Assembly (NCBI GenBank): GCA_964553875.1
Contig: CAZKNH010000056.1
Coordinates: 1-25,093 of the forward strand
Direction: 5' to 3'
From: ZC4RG20 sp964553875
Lineage (GTDB): Bacteria; Pseudomonadota; Gammaproteobacteria; Steroidobacterales; Rariloculaceae
DNA length: 25,093 nucleotides
Shown: positions 1 through 8,137 of the stretch, piece by piece
How the letters are laid out: every line of letters begins with the position of its first letter
Numbering within the stretch: the first letter of the stretch is position 1
Notes under the pieces: model-generated
What the model was told of the DNA's origin: nothing
Seen by the model: the letters and a program-made list of their open reading frames with translations, nothing else
Database searches by the model: none
Position numbers and translations under genes: made by a program

Positions 1-475
1 TGCCGCCCCCGATGCCGGCCCAAAGGCCCGGGCGCGAAACGCCGCCGCCCGTGCCCGAAGAGGACCGCGAACCGCCCGATTGCCCGTCGCCGCCACTCCC
101 CGTGTTATCGGCCTGAGCGAGCATGATCGGCGTCCCGCCGCCCCAACCGTCGGCCGCCGCTCCAATGTCCGCCCCCTCCCCCTCGACAACCTCGGCCATC
201 GCGCTTTCAAGGGAAGACAGGGCAGCGATCTGCTCTTCGACCGGCAGATCGAAGAAACCTTCGACCTCTACGGCCGCCCCGTTGCTTTCGAGAACCAGAT
301 CCTCCCCATGGTCACCGCCTCGATGAGCACGAAGATCGGCCGGTACACGGCCCGTGCGCGGATCCACGACCTCGAGCCGCTGGCCTTGCGCGAGACGCAC
401 CAGCGTCCGCCCCTCCACCACATTCTTCTCAACGAGCTCAGAGCGACCGGCTGCGTCACGGATAACGATTCGCAT
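1..475 (-). CDS. Large surface adhesin, BapA/LapA-type N-terminus (partial)
   Basis: The reading frame is open from an ATG at 475 down to the window edge (158 codons), so the gene is cut off and only its N-terminus is visible. The start MRIVIRDAAGR, the segment GGDHGEDLVLESNGAAVEVE followed by GFFDLP (about residues 53-80), and then a Gly/Ser-rich linker ending in RPGLWAGIGGG, resemble the N-terminal prefix domain of BapA/LapA-like giant adhesins. These are exported by type I secretion and kept at the cell surface, where they promote biofilm formation. There is no Sec signal peptide, as expected for type I export. A purine-rich AAGGCGAG lies about 6 bases before the ATG. The repeat modules and C-terminal secretion signal lie outside the window, so the assignment rests on the prefix and linker alone. 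Confidence 0.65.
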   Translation of the reverse strand, partial: MRIVIRDAAGRSELVEKNVVEGRTLVRLAQGQRLEVVDPRTGRVPADLRAHRGGDHGEDLVLESNGAAVEVEGFFDLPVEEQIAALSSLESAMAEVVEGEGADIGAAADGWGGGTPIMLAQADNTGSGGDGQSGGSRSSSGTGGGVSRPGLWAGIGGG

Positions 476-489
476 AAAATTCTCGCCTT

Positions 490-528
490 GTTGTCTACCG
501 GGGTTGTCTTCGGGGGTTGTCCACTAGC
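490..528 (-). repeat. Three 13-bp tandem iterons upstream of the adhesin
   Basis: GTTGTC occurs on the + strand at 490-495, 503-508 and 516-521, an exact 13-bp period. The first two units are near-identical (GTTGTCTACCGGG and GTTGTCTTCGGGG); the third keeps only the hexamer plus partial matches. The array lies 14 to 53 bases upstream of the adhesin ATG, in its leader or promoter. It looks like a protein-binding array, but the binding factor is unknown. Confidence 0.5.
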
Positions 529-959
529 CCTGCTCGGGGACTTCAAATGCTCCCAAGCGAAGCGGTCGATCGGTTTACCCAGACGTATCTTGTCGAAACT
601 CCGCTCGAACGATCTGCGTAAACTCGGCCGCTTACTTAGGCCGGAATGGTAGAGCGGTGCATGCGACGCTGCTGAAGGAATAGATGCATTTGGCAACGAT
701 CTCCGGCCCGGCGCGCTCGCCGCTTTTCTTCGGCAGACGTGCCTTCTCGCCGCAAGAAATCTCCCTAGGCCCGGGGGGAGATACGTGCATTGCGTGAGTG
801 ATCGCACCGGGAGCCCGGCGAGAGACGAACGAGATGGGTCCGGATGTGCTGGGTCCGGCTAGCAGGCCGAATGTCGTCGACAGGAGCATGCCCGCCGGTG
901 GCACCCGGCGGGCGAGGCGTGCTCGAGAACGATGCCGTCAGGTCACTGCGGGACGAGGC
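529..959. other. Intergenic region between the adhesin and the response regulator
   Basis: No convincing gene was found on either strand. The open frames here lack recognisable protein features. The region should hold the adhesin promoter (leftward) and the end of the response-regulator transcript. Apart from the hairpin at 890-913, no clear promoter boxes were recognised. Confidence 0.5.
890..913 (-). terminator. GC-rich hairpin after the response regulator
   Basis: A perfect inverted repeat has arms GCCCGCCGG and CCGGCGGGC with a 6-base loop. It can extend across a small internal mismatch through AGCA (885-888) and TGCT (920-923). It begins 46 bases after the stop codon of the minus-strand regulator. 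There is no T-tract on the distal side, so it may be a weak terminator or a transcript-stabilising 3' hairpin. Confidence 0.4.
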
Positions 960-2075
960 TCAACGCCGATAGCGAGTGGAAGCCAGATCATGCATGCGGC
1001 CGAGCGCATTCTGAAGGAAGTCGGAGACCAGCTCCTGGCCCTTTGGCGTAAGAGATACGAAATCGCGGCGCGCGTCCTTCGGATCGGGGGTCCTGACGAC
1101 GTATCCGCGCTCGGCGAGATCGTTTATTCTGCGTAACAGCGTGGTAGCCGATACGCTGCCGCTCGAGATCATCAGCCCAGAGACGGATACGCGCTGCCTG
1201 AGCCGCTCCACGCGGGCGAGCTCGAGCAGCAAATCCCAGGCGACGTCGTCCAGCCTGTGCTGCGCATAGCGGGCGCGCGTCTCACGCAGCACTTCGATGG
1301 TATCGAGTATTGCGGAATCGTCGGTCGCGTACGGACCTTCGGCCGCCGCGTCGAGCATCGGCAAGGAGCCCGCCGCAGCGCCGGACGCGGCGAGCTCGCG
1401 CAGATGCCCGGTCAACTCTTGCGACTCCCGGATCAAGCGCTCGACCCGCTCGAGCGGCGACTCGTAACCTCGGCGATCCGCCTCGGCCTCCATCAGCGCC
1501 CGCTCGACGGCCGCGCAGAGATCGGGGATGCGAACCGGCTTCATCAAGAAATCGCAGACGCCCAAGCGAAGCGCGTCGACGACCAAATGCAAAGAAGGCT
1601 GTGCGGTCAGCAACAGAAAGCGCGGGCAAGGCCTATTCAAAGGCTCGGCCGAAAGCTTGCCGATGAATTCGAGCCCGTTCATGCCCGGCATGAAGATGTC
1701 GCTGACGACGACGGATACGGCTTCGTTCTGAATTGCCCGTCTGAGCGCGTCCTGCGGATCGTTCGTCGTATGGCATCGGTAGCCCGCGTTCGTCAGCGCA
1801 GCGGAGAGAATGTTCAGTATGGTTTGGTCATCATCGACCAGGAGCAGCTCGCCTGCCGCGGACGATCGCCTCGGTGCGGCCGCCGTCGCTTCTCGCGCCC
1901 GGCGCACCGCGGCCGAGGTCTCGATCCGTCGCCGCGGCTCCAACTTGGCGGCTTGAATGGAAACGGTGGAAACGCTGTTCAACTTCCTTGGCTCGTCGAG
2001 TTTCACTTTCGATACGAATCCGGTGTCAACCGGGAACGTCCGAAAAGCAGACGCCGGCTGCAGCGGCGAGCGCAT
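960..2075 (-). CDS. Response regulator, receiver + MarR-like winged helix (copy 1)
   Basis: The 371-residue protein has a receiver domain at about residues 76-195. The acidic pair is in LLVDDDQ (81-83), the phosphoacceptor is D126 in VVVSDIFMPGMNGLEF, and the conserved lysine is K179 in FLMKP. A linker follows, then a winged-helix segment at about 275-360 (LDDVAWDLLLELAR, SATTLLRRINDLAERGYV, then DARRDFVSLTPKG in the wing) that reads like the MarR family. It is therefore a predicted DNA-binding response regulator with an unusual output domain. It is divergent from the hybrid kinase at 2534, the probable phosphodonor. Its close paralogue is at 21775-22725. The first 70 residues are low-complexity and the start is uncertain: the ATG at 2075 has only a weak ribosome-binding site, and the start region is duplicated just upstream. 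Confidence 0.85.
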   Translation of the reverse strand: MRSPLQPASAFRTFPVDTGFVSKVKLDEPRKLNSVSTVSIQAAKLEPRRRIETSAAVRRAREATAAAPRRSSAAGELLLVDDDQTILNILSAALTNAGYRCHTTNDPQDALRRAIQNEAVSVVVSDIFMPGMNGLEFIGKLSAEPLNRPCPRFLLLTAQPSLHLVVDALRLGVCDFLMKPVRIPDLCAAVERALMEAEADRRGYESPLERVERLIRESQELTGHLRELAASGAAAGSLPMLDAAAEGPYATDDSAILDTIEVLRETRARYAQHRLDDVAWDLLLELARVERLRQRVSVSGLMISSGSVSATTLLRRINDLAERGYVVRTPDPKDARRDFVSLTPKGQELVSDFLQNALGRMHDLASTRYRR

Positions 2076-2100
2076 TCTCGGATCTCGAAAAGCCCGTTTT

Positions 2101-2118
2101 CTATGACCCAGAGCGCAT
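2101..2118 (-). other. Possible 5-codon leader ORF in a duplicated start region
   Basis: The 13-mer GAGCGCATTCTCG occurs at 2068-2080 and again at 2111-2123. Each copy contains an ATG on the minus strand. The downstream copy supplies the annotated start of the regulator; the upstream copy opens M-R-S-G-S and stops at TAG. Whether it is translated is unknown. Confidence 0.25.
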
Positions 2119-2533
2119 TCTCGCTCTTAGCGTGACCAACCGTCGGATGTAACACACGTCTCGCCGAAGATACCGTCACAATGCATGTAGCGCCCCGAGC
2201 GAATTCGTCGCTCGCATACGCGCACGCATGTCGCGCGAATCGCCTGCTCGCGATTCGAAATGCCCGTCGCGCGAAATGCATCACATCAGTTCCGCGTCGA
2301 ATTGATAGACTGACCCCGCGTGCCGCGCTCGCAGCCTTTCGATCGGGTCTGCCCGCTGAGAATCACCTTCTTCTATCGAACAGCGCCCAAACATTCATGC
2401 TTTTCGCACGTTCGAACATTGCTTCAAGTGTTTATCTACTACTCGGCTGCTTAGAAGTGCTGCGGACATCGATGCGCTTGGACAGAGTCGATCATCAGGC
2501 CGCCCTTCCATCGCATAAGAGCTCGCGCGGCAA
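2119..2533. promoter_or_regulatory. Divergent control region between regulator and kinase (copy 1)
   Basis: About 415 bases separate the regulator leader from the kinase start and no gene is supported. The region carries an 8-bp perfect inverted repeat (CGAATCGC, 6-base spacer, GCGATTCG) at 2236-2257. It also carries a 10-bp direct repeat GTCGCGCGAA at 2230-2239 and 2266-2275. These are candidate operators for the adjacent winged-helix regulator. No sigma-70 box pair with good spacing was found. Confidence 0.35.
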
Positions 2534-5239
2534 ATGACTCTTCCCGCTCTGCTTCTTCTCTGTCTTTCCGCAATCGTGCTGATGCTCGCCTTCGTGCGAG
2601 GTCCGATGGTCGCTCTGCCTTTGCTCGCATTGCTTGCAGGGGCGTATATCAGCGGCCTTCTCGAGTATCCGCAGCCCGCTCCGCTCGCAGGTGCGGTCGG
2701 CGTCGGGCTCCTGCTGGCTCGCGGGCTCGCGCCCGGCCTTGCGACATTGGTTCTCTTTCTCTATTGCATTACTCACCGCGTCGCAGCCGGTCTACTCGGT
2801 AATGCGGCCGCTCTGGACGTCGCCGGGCTCGTCGTGCACACGAACGCGATCGTCGCGAGCGGTCTGCTTGCCGCCATCGCGGCGGCGGCATTCGACAAAC
2901 GCCCGCGTCTCAATTGGTTCCACGTCACGTACGCTCCGCTCGTCGCGAGCGCGGCCCTGCCATCGGCGATCCTTCTCGCCGGGCCGGAGCTCGTGTCCCC
3001 GACGAAGACCTGGCTCGCCGCCGCGCTCGTGGCCCTCGTCGCCTGCGGGAGCCACGCCTTGGCGTCCTATCTTCGGTCGGAGCCGCTCGCTGCGAACCTA
3101 CCAACGGTCGGCGGCCGGCGGCTTCGTTTCCCGTATCCCGTCGAGCTGCGGCGTCAACTGGCGCGTTTCAGGCGCGCGGTACGCGACGGGGAATCGATCT
3201 CTACGTTGCCCGGCGCTCCCAAGCCTGGAGACGCCCGCCCCGTCGAAATCGAGCCCGGCCCCGCCGATTCGAGCAAGGCCGCGGGCACCTCGTCGCCGCA
3301 TGTGAAGCGTATGCGAGCCGCCTTGACCGAGTGCCATGTGCGGTTCTCGACGCTCTTCGAGAATGCGCCTCATGCGGTGCTGTTCACCGACCTTCACGGC
3401 AAGATCATCTCCGCGAATCGAGCCACGAAAAAGGTCCTCGGATTCGCTTCGTCGTCCCTGCTCGGGACGGATATCAAACGTCTGATCCCTCCGGGCTCCG
3501 ACAAGACTTCACACCCGCTCGACCTCGACGTCCTGATCAAGGCGCCCGGCGAGACGATCTCGATTCACAGCGACGCGGACGTGCTCCGCCAGGACGGCAG
3601 CACGATTCGCACCGCCATCCTCGTCAACGAAGTTGCCGGGTCGCGCAAGTGCAAGTATGCGATCCAGATTCTCCTTACGGACGAGGTCGAGCGCGCGGAG
3701 AAGCTCTTAAGGAAAGTGCGTGCGACCGCCCGCGCGAGCTCCGAGGCACGCATCGAAACGCTTGCCGCAATGAGCCATGAGCTTCGGACTCCATTGCACG
3801 GGCTGATCGCAACGCTCGATATGTTGCGAGATGAGCCCCTGACAAAGGAAGGCTCGCGCCAGCTCGCCGTCGCAAAAACCTCCGCCAATAGCCTGCTGAA
3901 CCTGGTCAATGACGTGCTCGACATCGCCCGAATGAAGGGGTCCAAGTTTCCGCTCAAGGCAGAGCCCTTCAGCATAACCGACGTGCTGCTCGAAACGATC
4001 AACGAGTTCAGAGCCCGCGCGCTCGCGAAAGGCCTCGATATGACCTACGAAATCACTGCCCACGACTTGCCAAAGAGCCACATCGGAGATCGACAGCGCG
4101 TCAAGCAGGTGCTCGCGAATCTCCTCTCGAATGCGATCAACTTCACGTCGTACGGCGGCGTCTCCGTCCGTCTTGGGCGGGAAGCGGGCACGATCATCCT
4201 CGACGTGTCGGATACGGGCCCGGGGGTCCCGGCGGCCTACGTCAACTCCATCTTCGAACCCTTCATTCGAGCGAAAACCGATGGGGCCTCCGGCACCGGG
4301 CTTGGCCTCTCGATCAGCCGACAACTGTGCAGAGCAATGGGCGGCGACCTCGTGCTTCTCTCCACGGGCTCTTCCGGCTCGACGTTTCGTGTGACGCTGA
4401 AGCTCGAGGAATCCGACGAACAAGCACCCGAGGAGCACAGCGGCAGGCTCTATATGAACCCCGCAGGAAAGATCCTCGTCGTCGAGGATCACCAGATCAA
4501 CCAGTATGTCGTCAAAGCCATGCTCGAATCCTTGGGCTGCACCACGACGATGGTGTCCAGCGGATCCGATGCGCTCGAGGTCTTGAAACGGGAGCAGTTC
4601 GATCTCGTCCTGATGGATTGCCGTATGCCAGGGCTCGACGGGTACGAAACGACCCGCCGCGCGAGGCGCGCGTTACAGGTCAGAACGCCGATCGTTGCCA
4701 TGACGGCGAACGCCTCGGAGGAGGAACGCCAAGCTTGCCTTGATGCCGGCATGGACGACTTTCTCCCGAAGCCGTTCAAACGCTCTCAGTTGAGCAGCGT
4801 TCTATGCAAGTGGCTCGATTCGCGGGTGCAGAAGGGCGTGCTCGGCACCGCAGCGGACGCGACGATCGATAAGGACATGTTCGACGAGCTGTGGGAGAGC
4901 CTGGGGTGGCAGGAGAGCTCGATGCGGACGATTTGCGAGAGCTTCCTCGAGACGATCGACGCGTGCACACGCTCCATCTCGGAGGGCGAGACTGATGACA
5001 TCTCCCGGCACCTGCACACGCTCCGAGGAACGTCGGCGATGATTGGAGCACGTGAAGTGAATCGGATCGCGTCGGAGATTCAGTCGTACGTCAAAGCCGG
5101 CCGTAGTGAAGGGCTGAAAGAGCTGGCGGCGGAGCTGCGGACGGCCGGCACGACGTTTCGAAACGCGTTCTACGATCGGCTGAACGATAAGCTCGGCTAT
5201 GCCCGGCCGTCGGGCAGCCGTGATCGGCCGAGCCGCTGA
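2534..5239 (+). CDS. Membrane hybrid histidine kinase: TM-PAS-HisKA-HATPase-REC-Hpt
   Basis: The 901-residue protein begins with about six hydrophobic segments (residues 1-180) forming a membrane sensor with no obvious periplasmic loop. A PAS domain follows at about 262-385. HisKA carries SHELRTPLHG with H415. The HATPase has the N-box (NLLSNAINF, about 527), DTGPGV and GTGLGLSIS (about 588). A receiver at about 645-765 has D695 in LVLMDCRMPG and K in FLPKPF. The C-terminal Hpt domain (about 780-885) has H828 in HTLRGTSAMIGA. All phosphotransfer residues are present, so a complete internal His-Asp-His relay is expected, passing phosphate to a separate receiver, probably the divergent regulator at 960-2075. 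Its 3' end overlaps the convergent GGDEF/EAL-type gene by 43 bases. The second half is clearly paralogous to the kinase at 22806. Confidence 0.92.
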   Translation: MTLPALLLLCLSAIVLMLAFVRGPMVALPLLALLAGAYISGLLEYPQPAPLAGAVGVGLLLARGLAPGLATLVLFLYCITHRVAAGLLGNAAALDVAGLVVHTNAIVASGLLAAIAAAAFDKRPRLNWFHVTYAPLVASAALPSAILLAGPELVSPTKTWLAAALVALVACGSHALASYLRSEPLAANLPTVGGRRLRFPYPVELRRQLARFRRAVRDGESISTLPGAPKPGDARPVEIEPGPADSSKAAGTSSPHVKRMRAALTECHVRFSTLFENAPHAVLFTDLHGKIISANRATKKVLGFASSSLLGTDIKRLIPPGSDKTSHPLDLDVLIKAPGETISIHSDADVLRQDGSTIRTAILVNEVAGSRKCKYAIQILLTDEVERAEKLLRKVRATARASSEARIETLAAMSHELRTPLHGLIATLDMLRDEPLTKEGSRQLAVAKTSANSLLNLVNDVLDIARMKGSKFPLKAEPFSITDVLLETINEFRARALAKGLDMTYEITAHDLPKSHIGDRQRVKQVLANLLSNAINFTSYGGVSVRLGREAGTIILDVSDTGPGVPAAYVNSIFEPFIRAKTDGASGTGLGLSISRQLCRAMGGDLVLLSTGSSGSTFRVTLKLEESDEQAPEEHSGRLYMNPAGKILVVEDHQINQYVVKAMLESLGCTTTMVSSGSDALEVLKREQFDLVLMDCRMPGLDGYETTRRARRALQVRTPIVAMTANASEEERQACLDAGMDDFLPKPFKRSQLSSVLCKWLDSRVQKGVLGTAADATIDKDMFDELWESLGWQESSMRTICESFLETIDACTRSISEGETDDISRHLHTLRGTSAMIGAREVNRIASEIQSYVKAGRSEGLKELAAELRTAGTTFRNAFYDRLNDKLGYARPSGSRDRPSR

Positions 5240-7323
5240 CGCGACTCGTGTTTCGACATAGGCTCCGGCCGGCCCATCGCGAATCCTTGCGCGTAGTCGA
5301 CACCGCAATCCTGAAGGATCGGAAGGACCCCGGCATCTTCGACGAACGGGGCGATGACCCTCGCCCCCGTCACGCCCGCCAGATGAGCGAGACTTTGCAG
5401 GAACCTCCGGTGCATCCTGTCCGTCGCTATACCACGGACGAGCGAGGGGCTGACTCGAAGATACGCCGGCCGCAGCTCCTTCAGAGCGCTCACCGACAAC
5501 GGCTCGCCGAACTGCTCCAACATCAGCTCGCAACGCAATGCCCTGACCGTTGCCGCGAGACGACGGCTCGCGAGCGCGTTCTCGTACACGGCCTCCTGCC
5601 TTATCGCGAGGCACAACGTTCGATGGGGAAGCGCGTGTTTCTCGATGCACGCTCGCAGCCGCTCCGGGAAGCCGGGTTCCGCGAGCGTCTCATCCGACAA
5701 CCTCACGACGAACCACCGCGTCCGCCCGCCGCTGCAGCGGAACACGTCGGAGCTCAACAGAGTGCCGAGCACCGACAGGTCGAAGGTTGCTGACAGGTTG
5801 TACTCCCGCACCGCCGGCATGAATGCGCTCGGAGCGTAAAGCTTGCCGTCGACTCCGGCATACCGAGCCAGAACATCGAAACGGACCCGGCTTCCCTCCG
5901 TGCGACCGATCGGCACGATCCGCTGGCAGTACAACGAAAGCGTCCCTTCCGCGAGGGCGGACTTCAACCGCGACGCCCACTGCATCGCCTCGACATTACG
6001 TCTCGAGAACCTCGGTCCCGGCTTGGCTAGCGTGACGGGACGAGACTCGGCAAGCGCCCTGTCGCAAGCATTGTCCGTCGCGGCGAGGATCGCGCTGGGA
6101 TCGCATTCCGAATCGTCCACGAAAACGACGCCCGCCACAGCGCTCGCGTAATGCACGGAGCCCGCCCAATCGAGGCGCGCCGACTTGATGCGTTCGACGA
6201 TGACCCAGGCCCTCTCGACCCCAGCGATTGGAGTCCGTGCGCGCAAGATGACGCCCATGGAATCCGAGTCGAGACGTGCGAGCACTTCGTTGCGCCGCAT
6301 GTTGTCCCAGACGATCGCGGACACGCTCCTCATCAACTCGCGCCCGGCTCGCTTCCCGTATTGATTCTCGACCGCGGAAAGGTCGACGCGAATCCGGCAT
6401 ACGACGATCGGATCGTCCTCGCACGCCTGCTCGAGCCCGAGTCTCAGCGAGCGCTCGAACATGCGGGCGTTGTAGAGCCCCGTCTCGAGATCATGACACG
6501 CCTCGTACGGCAGACTCGCCGCTCTCTCGGCGGTCGCCGTGATGTCCATCACGGCGCCGCGATAGCCCAATCTCCTGCCGAGGCTGTCATGGCAGGCATG
6601 CACGCAAGTCATGCCGACGAGCTCGGAACCTTCGGGCGAGCCGAAGACGAATTCCCGCTTGAACGTTCCGCGCGCTCCTTCGAGCGCTTTGAACCATGCT
6701 TTGAATTGCCGTTGGCTGCGAAAAAATTCTGGACCAATGTCGAAGCCGGCCGCTCCGGGCTCCCGGCCGAGCATCAGGCAGAACGTCTCATTGACCGCCT
6801 TCAGTCTCCCTTCGAGGTCCAGCTCGAACAGGCCGATGCCGAGGCGCTCGTGGAGCTGCACGCCTTGCTGCCAGCAAGTGCGCAGCTCCCTTTGCCACGC
6901 CTTGCGCTCCATCGCGTGCCGTATCACGCGCAGACACAGCAACTCGTCGAACGCCCCAATGACCAGGTAGTCGTCCGCGCCATGCTCTATTGCGGCCAAC
7001 GCGGCGTCGGGAGTCTCGACGAGAGCGACGAACGCCGCTTCGGGCGCCGTCTCCCGGAGGCTGGTCAGCGCCCGCTTCGCCGCGGAGCTCGTGAGCGGGA
7101 GCTCCACGATCACGGCATCGAAGTCACATTGCTCGAGCCGGGTCACGCCTGCCGTTATCGAGGATGCAGTGCTCACGCTGAGCACGGAGCTGCTGCGGGC
7201 CCATGTCTCGACTTCGGCTCTCGTCGCGGGTTTCAACGTGATCGCGAGCACCCGGACAGCGCGCGTTCCCGCCAGCCCGTTGGGACGAGGTTCGAGGCGC
7301 CGCATTCCGATCGAGACATCCAT
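5197..7323 (-). CDS. Pseudo-receiver/PAS/degenerate GGDEF/degenerate EAL protein
   Basis: The 708-residue soluble protein has a receiver-like fold at about 21-140 with no clear phosphoacceptor (VIVELPL where SDxxMP is expected). A PAS-like domain follows at about 150-262 (LGIGLFELDLEGRLKAVNE), then a GGDEF domain at about 275-435 and an EAL domain at about 445-700. The GGDEF signature is replaced by DSDSM (residues 352-356) and EAL by DVL in FDVLARY (482-488). DDFG has become EQFG and the usual lysine/aspartate segment reads RVSPSL. Both cyclic-di-GMP synthesis and hydrolysis are therefore predicted to be lost, suggesting a binding or scaffold role. It starts 23 bases after the TPR lipoprotein gene on the same strand, making it the last gene of the pilus cluster. 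Whether it still binds c-di-GMP cannot be judged from sequence alone. Confidence 0.88.
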   Translation of the reverse strand: MDVSIGMRRLEPRPNGLAGTRAVRVLAITLKPATRAEVETWARSSSVLSVSTASSITAGVTRLEQCDFDAVIVELPLTSSAAKRALTSLRETAPEAAFVALVETPDAALAAIEHGADDYLVIGAFDELLCLRVIRHAMERKAWQRELRTCWQQGVQLHERLGIGLFELDLEGRLKAVNETFCLMLGREPGAAGFDIGPEFFRSQRQFKAWFKALEGARGTFKREFVFGSPEGSELVGMTCVHACHDSLGRRLGYRGAVMDITATAERAASLPYEACHDLETGLYNARMFERSLRLGLEQACEDDPIVVCRIRVDLSAVENQYGKRAGRELMRSVSAIVWDNMRRNEVLARLDSDSMGVILRARTPIAGVERAWVIVERIKSARLDWAGSVHYASAVAGVVFVDDSECDPSAILAATDNACDRALAESRPVTLAKPGPRFSRRNVEAMQWASRLKSALAEGTLSLYCQRIVPIGRTEGSRVRFDVLARYAGVDGKLYAPSAFMPAVREYNLSATFDLSVLGTLLSSDVFRCSGGRTRWFVVRLSDETLAEPGFPERLRACIEKHALPHRTLCLAIRQEAVYENALASRRLAATVRALRCELMLEQFGEPLSVSALKELRPAYLRVSPSLVRGIATDRMHRRFLQSLAHLAGVTGARVIAPFVEDAGVLPILQDCGVDYAQGFAMGRPEPMSKHESRQRLGRSRLPDGRA

Positions 7324-7346
7324 CGCAGCCTGCGCGCTTCGTTCGC

Positions 7347-8099
7347 CTATCTATCCGCCGCGCATGGGATATACCGAGCGAGACCGATGATCCGCGCGCG
7401 TGCCGGCGCGAACTCCGGTGCGAAGCCGACCGCGCGCCGATAGTGGTCGCACGCCGCGCGCCAGTCTTCCTGGGCCTCGGCAATCAGCCCAAGGTGGTAG
7501 GAGTGGGCCGGCGGGTCGTGGTTCGCCATCCCCGGCGTCATCAGCAGATTGCGCGCCCGCTCGTAGTCGCCCTGCGTGTAGTACGCGGACGCGAGCGCCG
7601 AGCGCAGATCCAGGTTCGACGGAGCCAGCATCGCCTGACGCTCGAGCAACTGCACCGCGCCGATGACATTGCCTTGCTCGAGCGCGATCCTGGCGCGAAG
7701 TATTGCGGCTTCCGGGTGTGCGCCGGGCTGGGCGAGCAAGCGGTCGAGCATGAGCTGGGCCACTTCCTTGCGCTGAGCCTTGTAGCTCAGCACCGCGTTG
7801 GCCATCAGGACATCCTTATGATTCGGGAACTCCATCACGAGCCGATCGAGCTCGGCAATCAGCCGTGTGCAATCGAGGGTCTCGTGAGGCGGACGCCTGA
7901 TCTCGTGGCAGCCATCGCCTTCCTTCAAGTTGATCTTATAGAGCGCAAGAAGATGGCCCAACCGCTCGTTCGGATCCGGATACGCTTTCCGGTACGTATC
8001 CATGTTCGCGCAGCCGGTGATTGCCAGCGAGGCTGCTATGGCGACAACCCAACGAGCCGCCTTATAGGTAAAGTTCTCTGCCACAGCTTCACTCAACAT
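7347..8099 (-). CDS. TPR lipoprotein, TadD-like
   Basis: The chosen ATG at 8099 gives a 250-residue protein with a basic N-terminus, a hydrophobic stretch and a lipobox ITGC, making C30 the lipidation site. A GGAA element lies 5 bases upstream of this ATG. A GTG at 8141 would overlap the secretin stop codon (GTGA) but has a poor ribosome-binding site and an overlong leader. The mature part is built of TPR-like helical pairs (for example AILRARIALEQGNVIGAVQL, then LDLRSALASAYYTQGDYERA, and HSYHLGLIAEAQEDWRAA). In Tad systems the TPR lipoprotein TadD helps secretin assembly at the outer membrane. Its position directly after the secretin gene supports that role. Confidence 0.8.
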   Translation of the reverse strand: MLSEAVAENFTYKAARWVVAIAASLAITGCANMDTYRKAYPDPNERLGHLLALYKINLKEGDGCHEIRRPPHETLDCTRLIAELDRLVMEFPNHKDVLMANAVLSYKAQRKEVAQLMLDRLLAQPGAHPEAAILRARIALEQGNVIGAVQLLERQAMLAPSNLDLRSALASAYYTQGDYERARNLLMTPGMANHDPPAHSYHLGLIAEAQEDWRAACDHYRRAVGFAPEFAPARARIIGLARYIPCAADR

Positions 8100-8137
8100 C
8101 ACTTCCGTGTAGGTCAGTGCGCTTCCCGCAGCGCACT

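Noticed and set aside
1257..2135. Plus-strand open frame opposite regulator copy 1
   Set aside because: It has Arg/Gln/His-rich composition without motifs, and the minus strand holds a clear receiver and winged helix.
6151..7443. Plus-strand open frame of about 430 codons
   Set aside because: It is antisense to the GGDEF/EAL-type gene, has no recognisable domain, and is explained by codon bias on the opposite strand.
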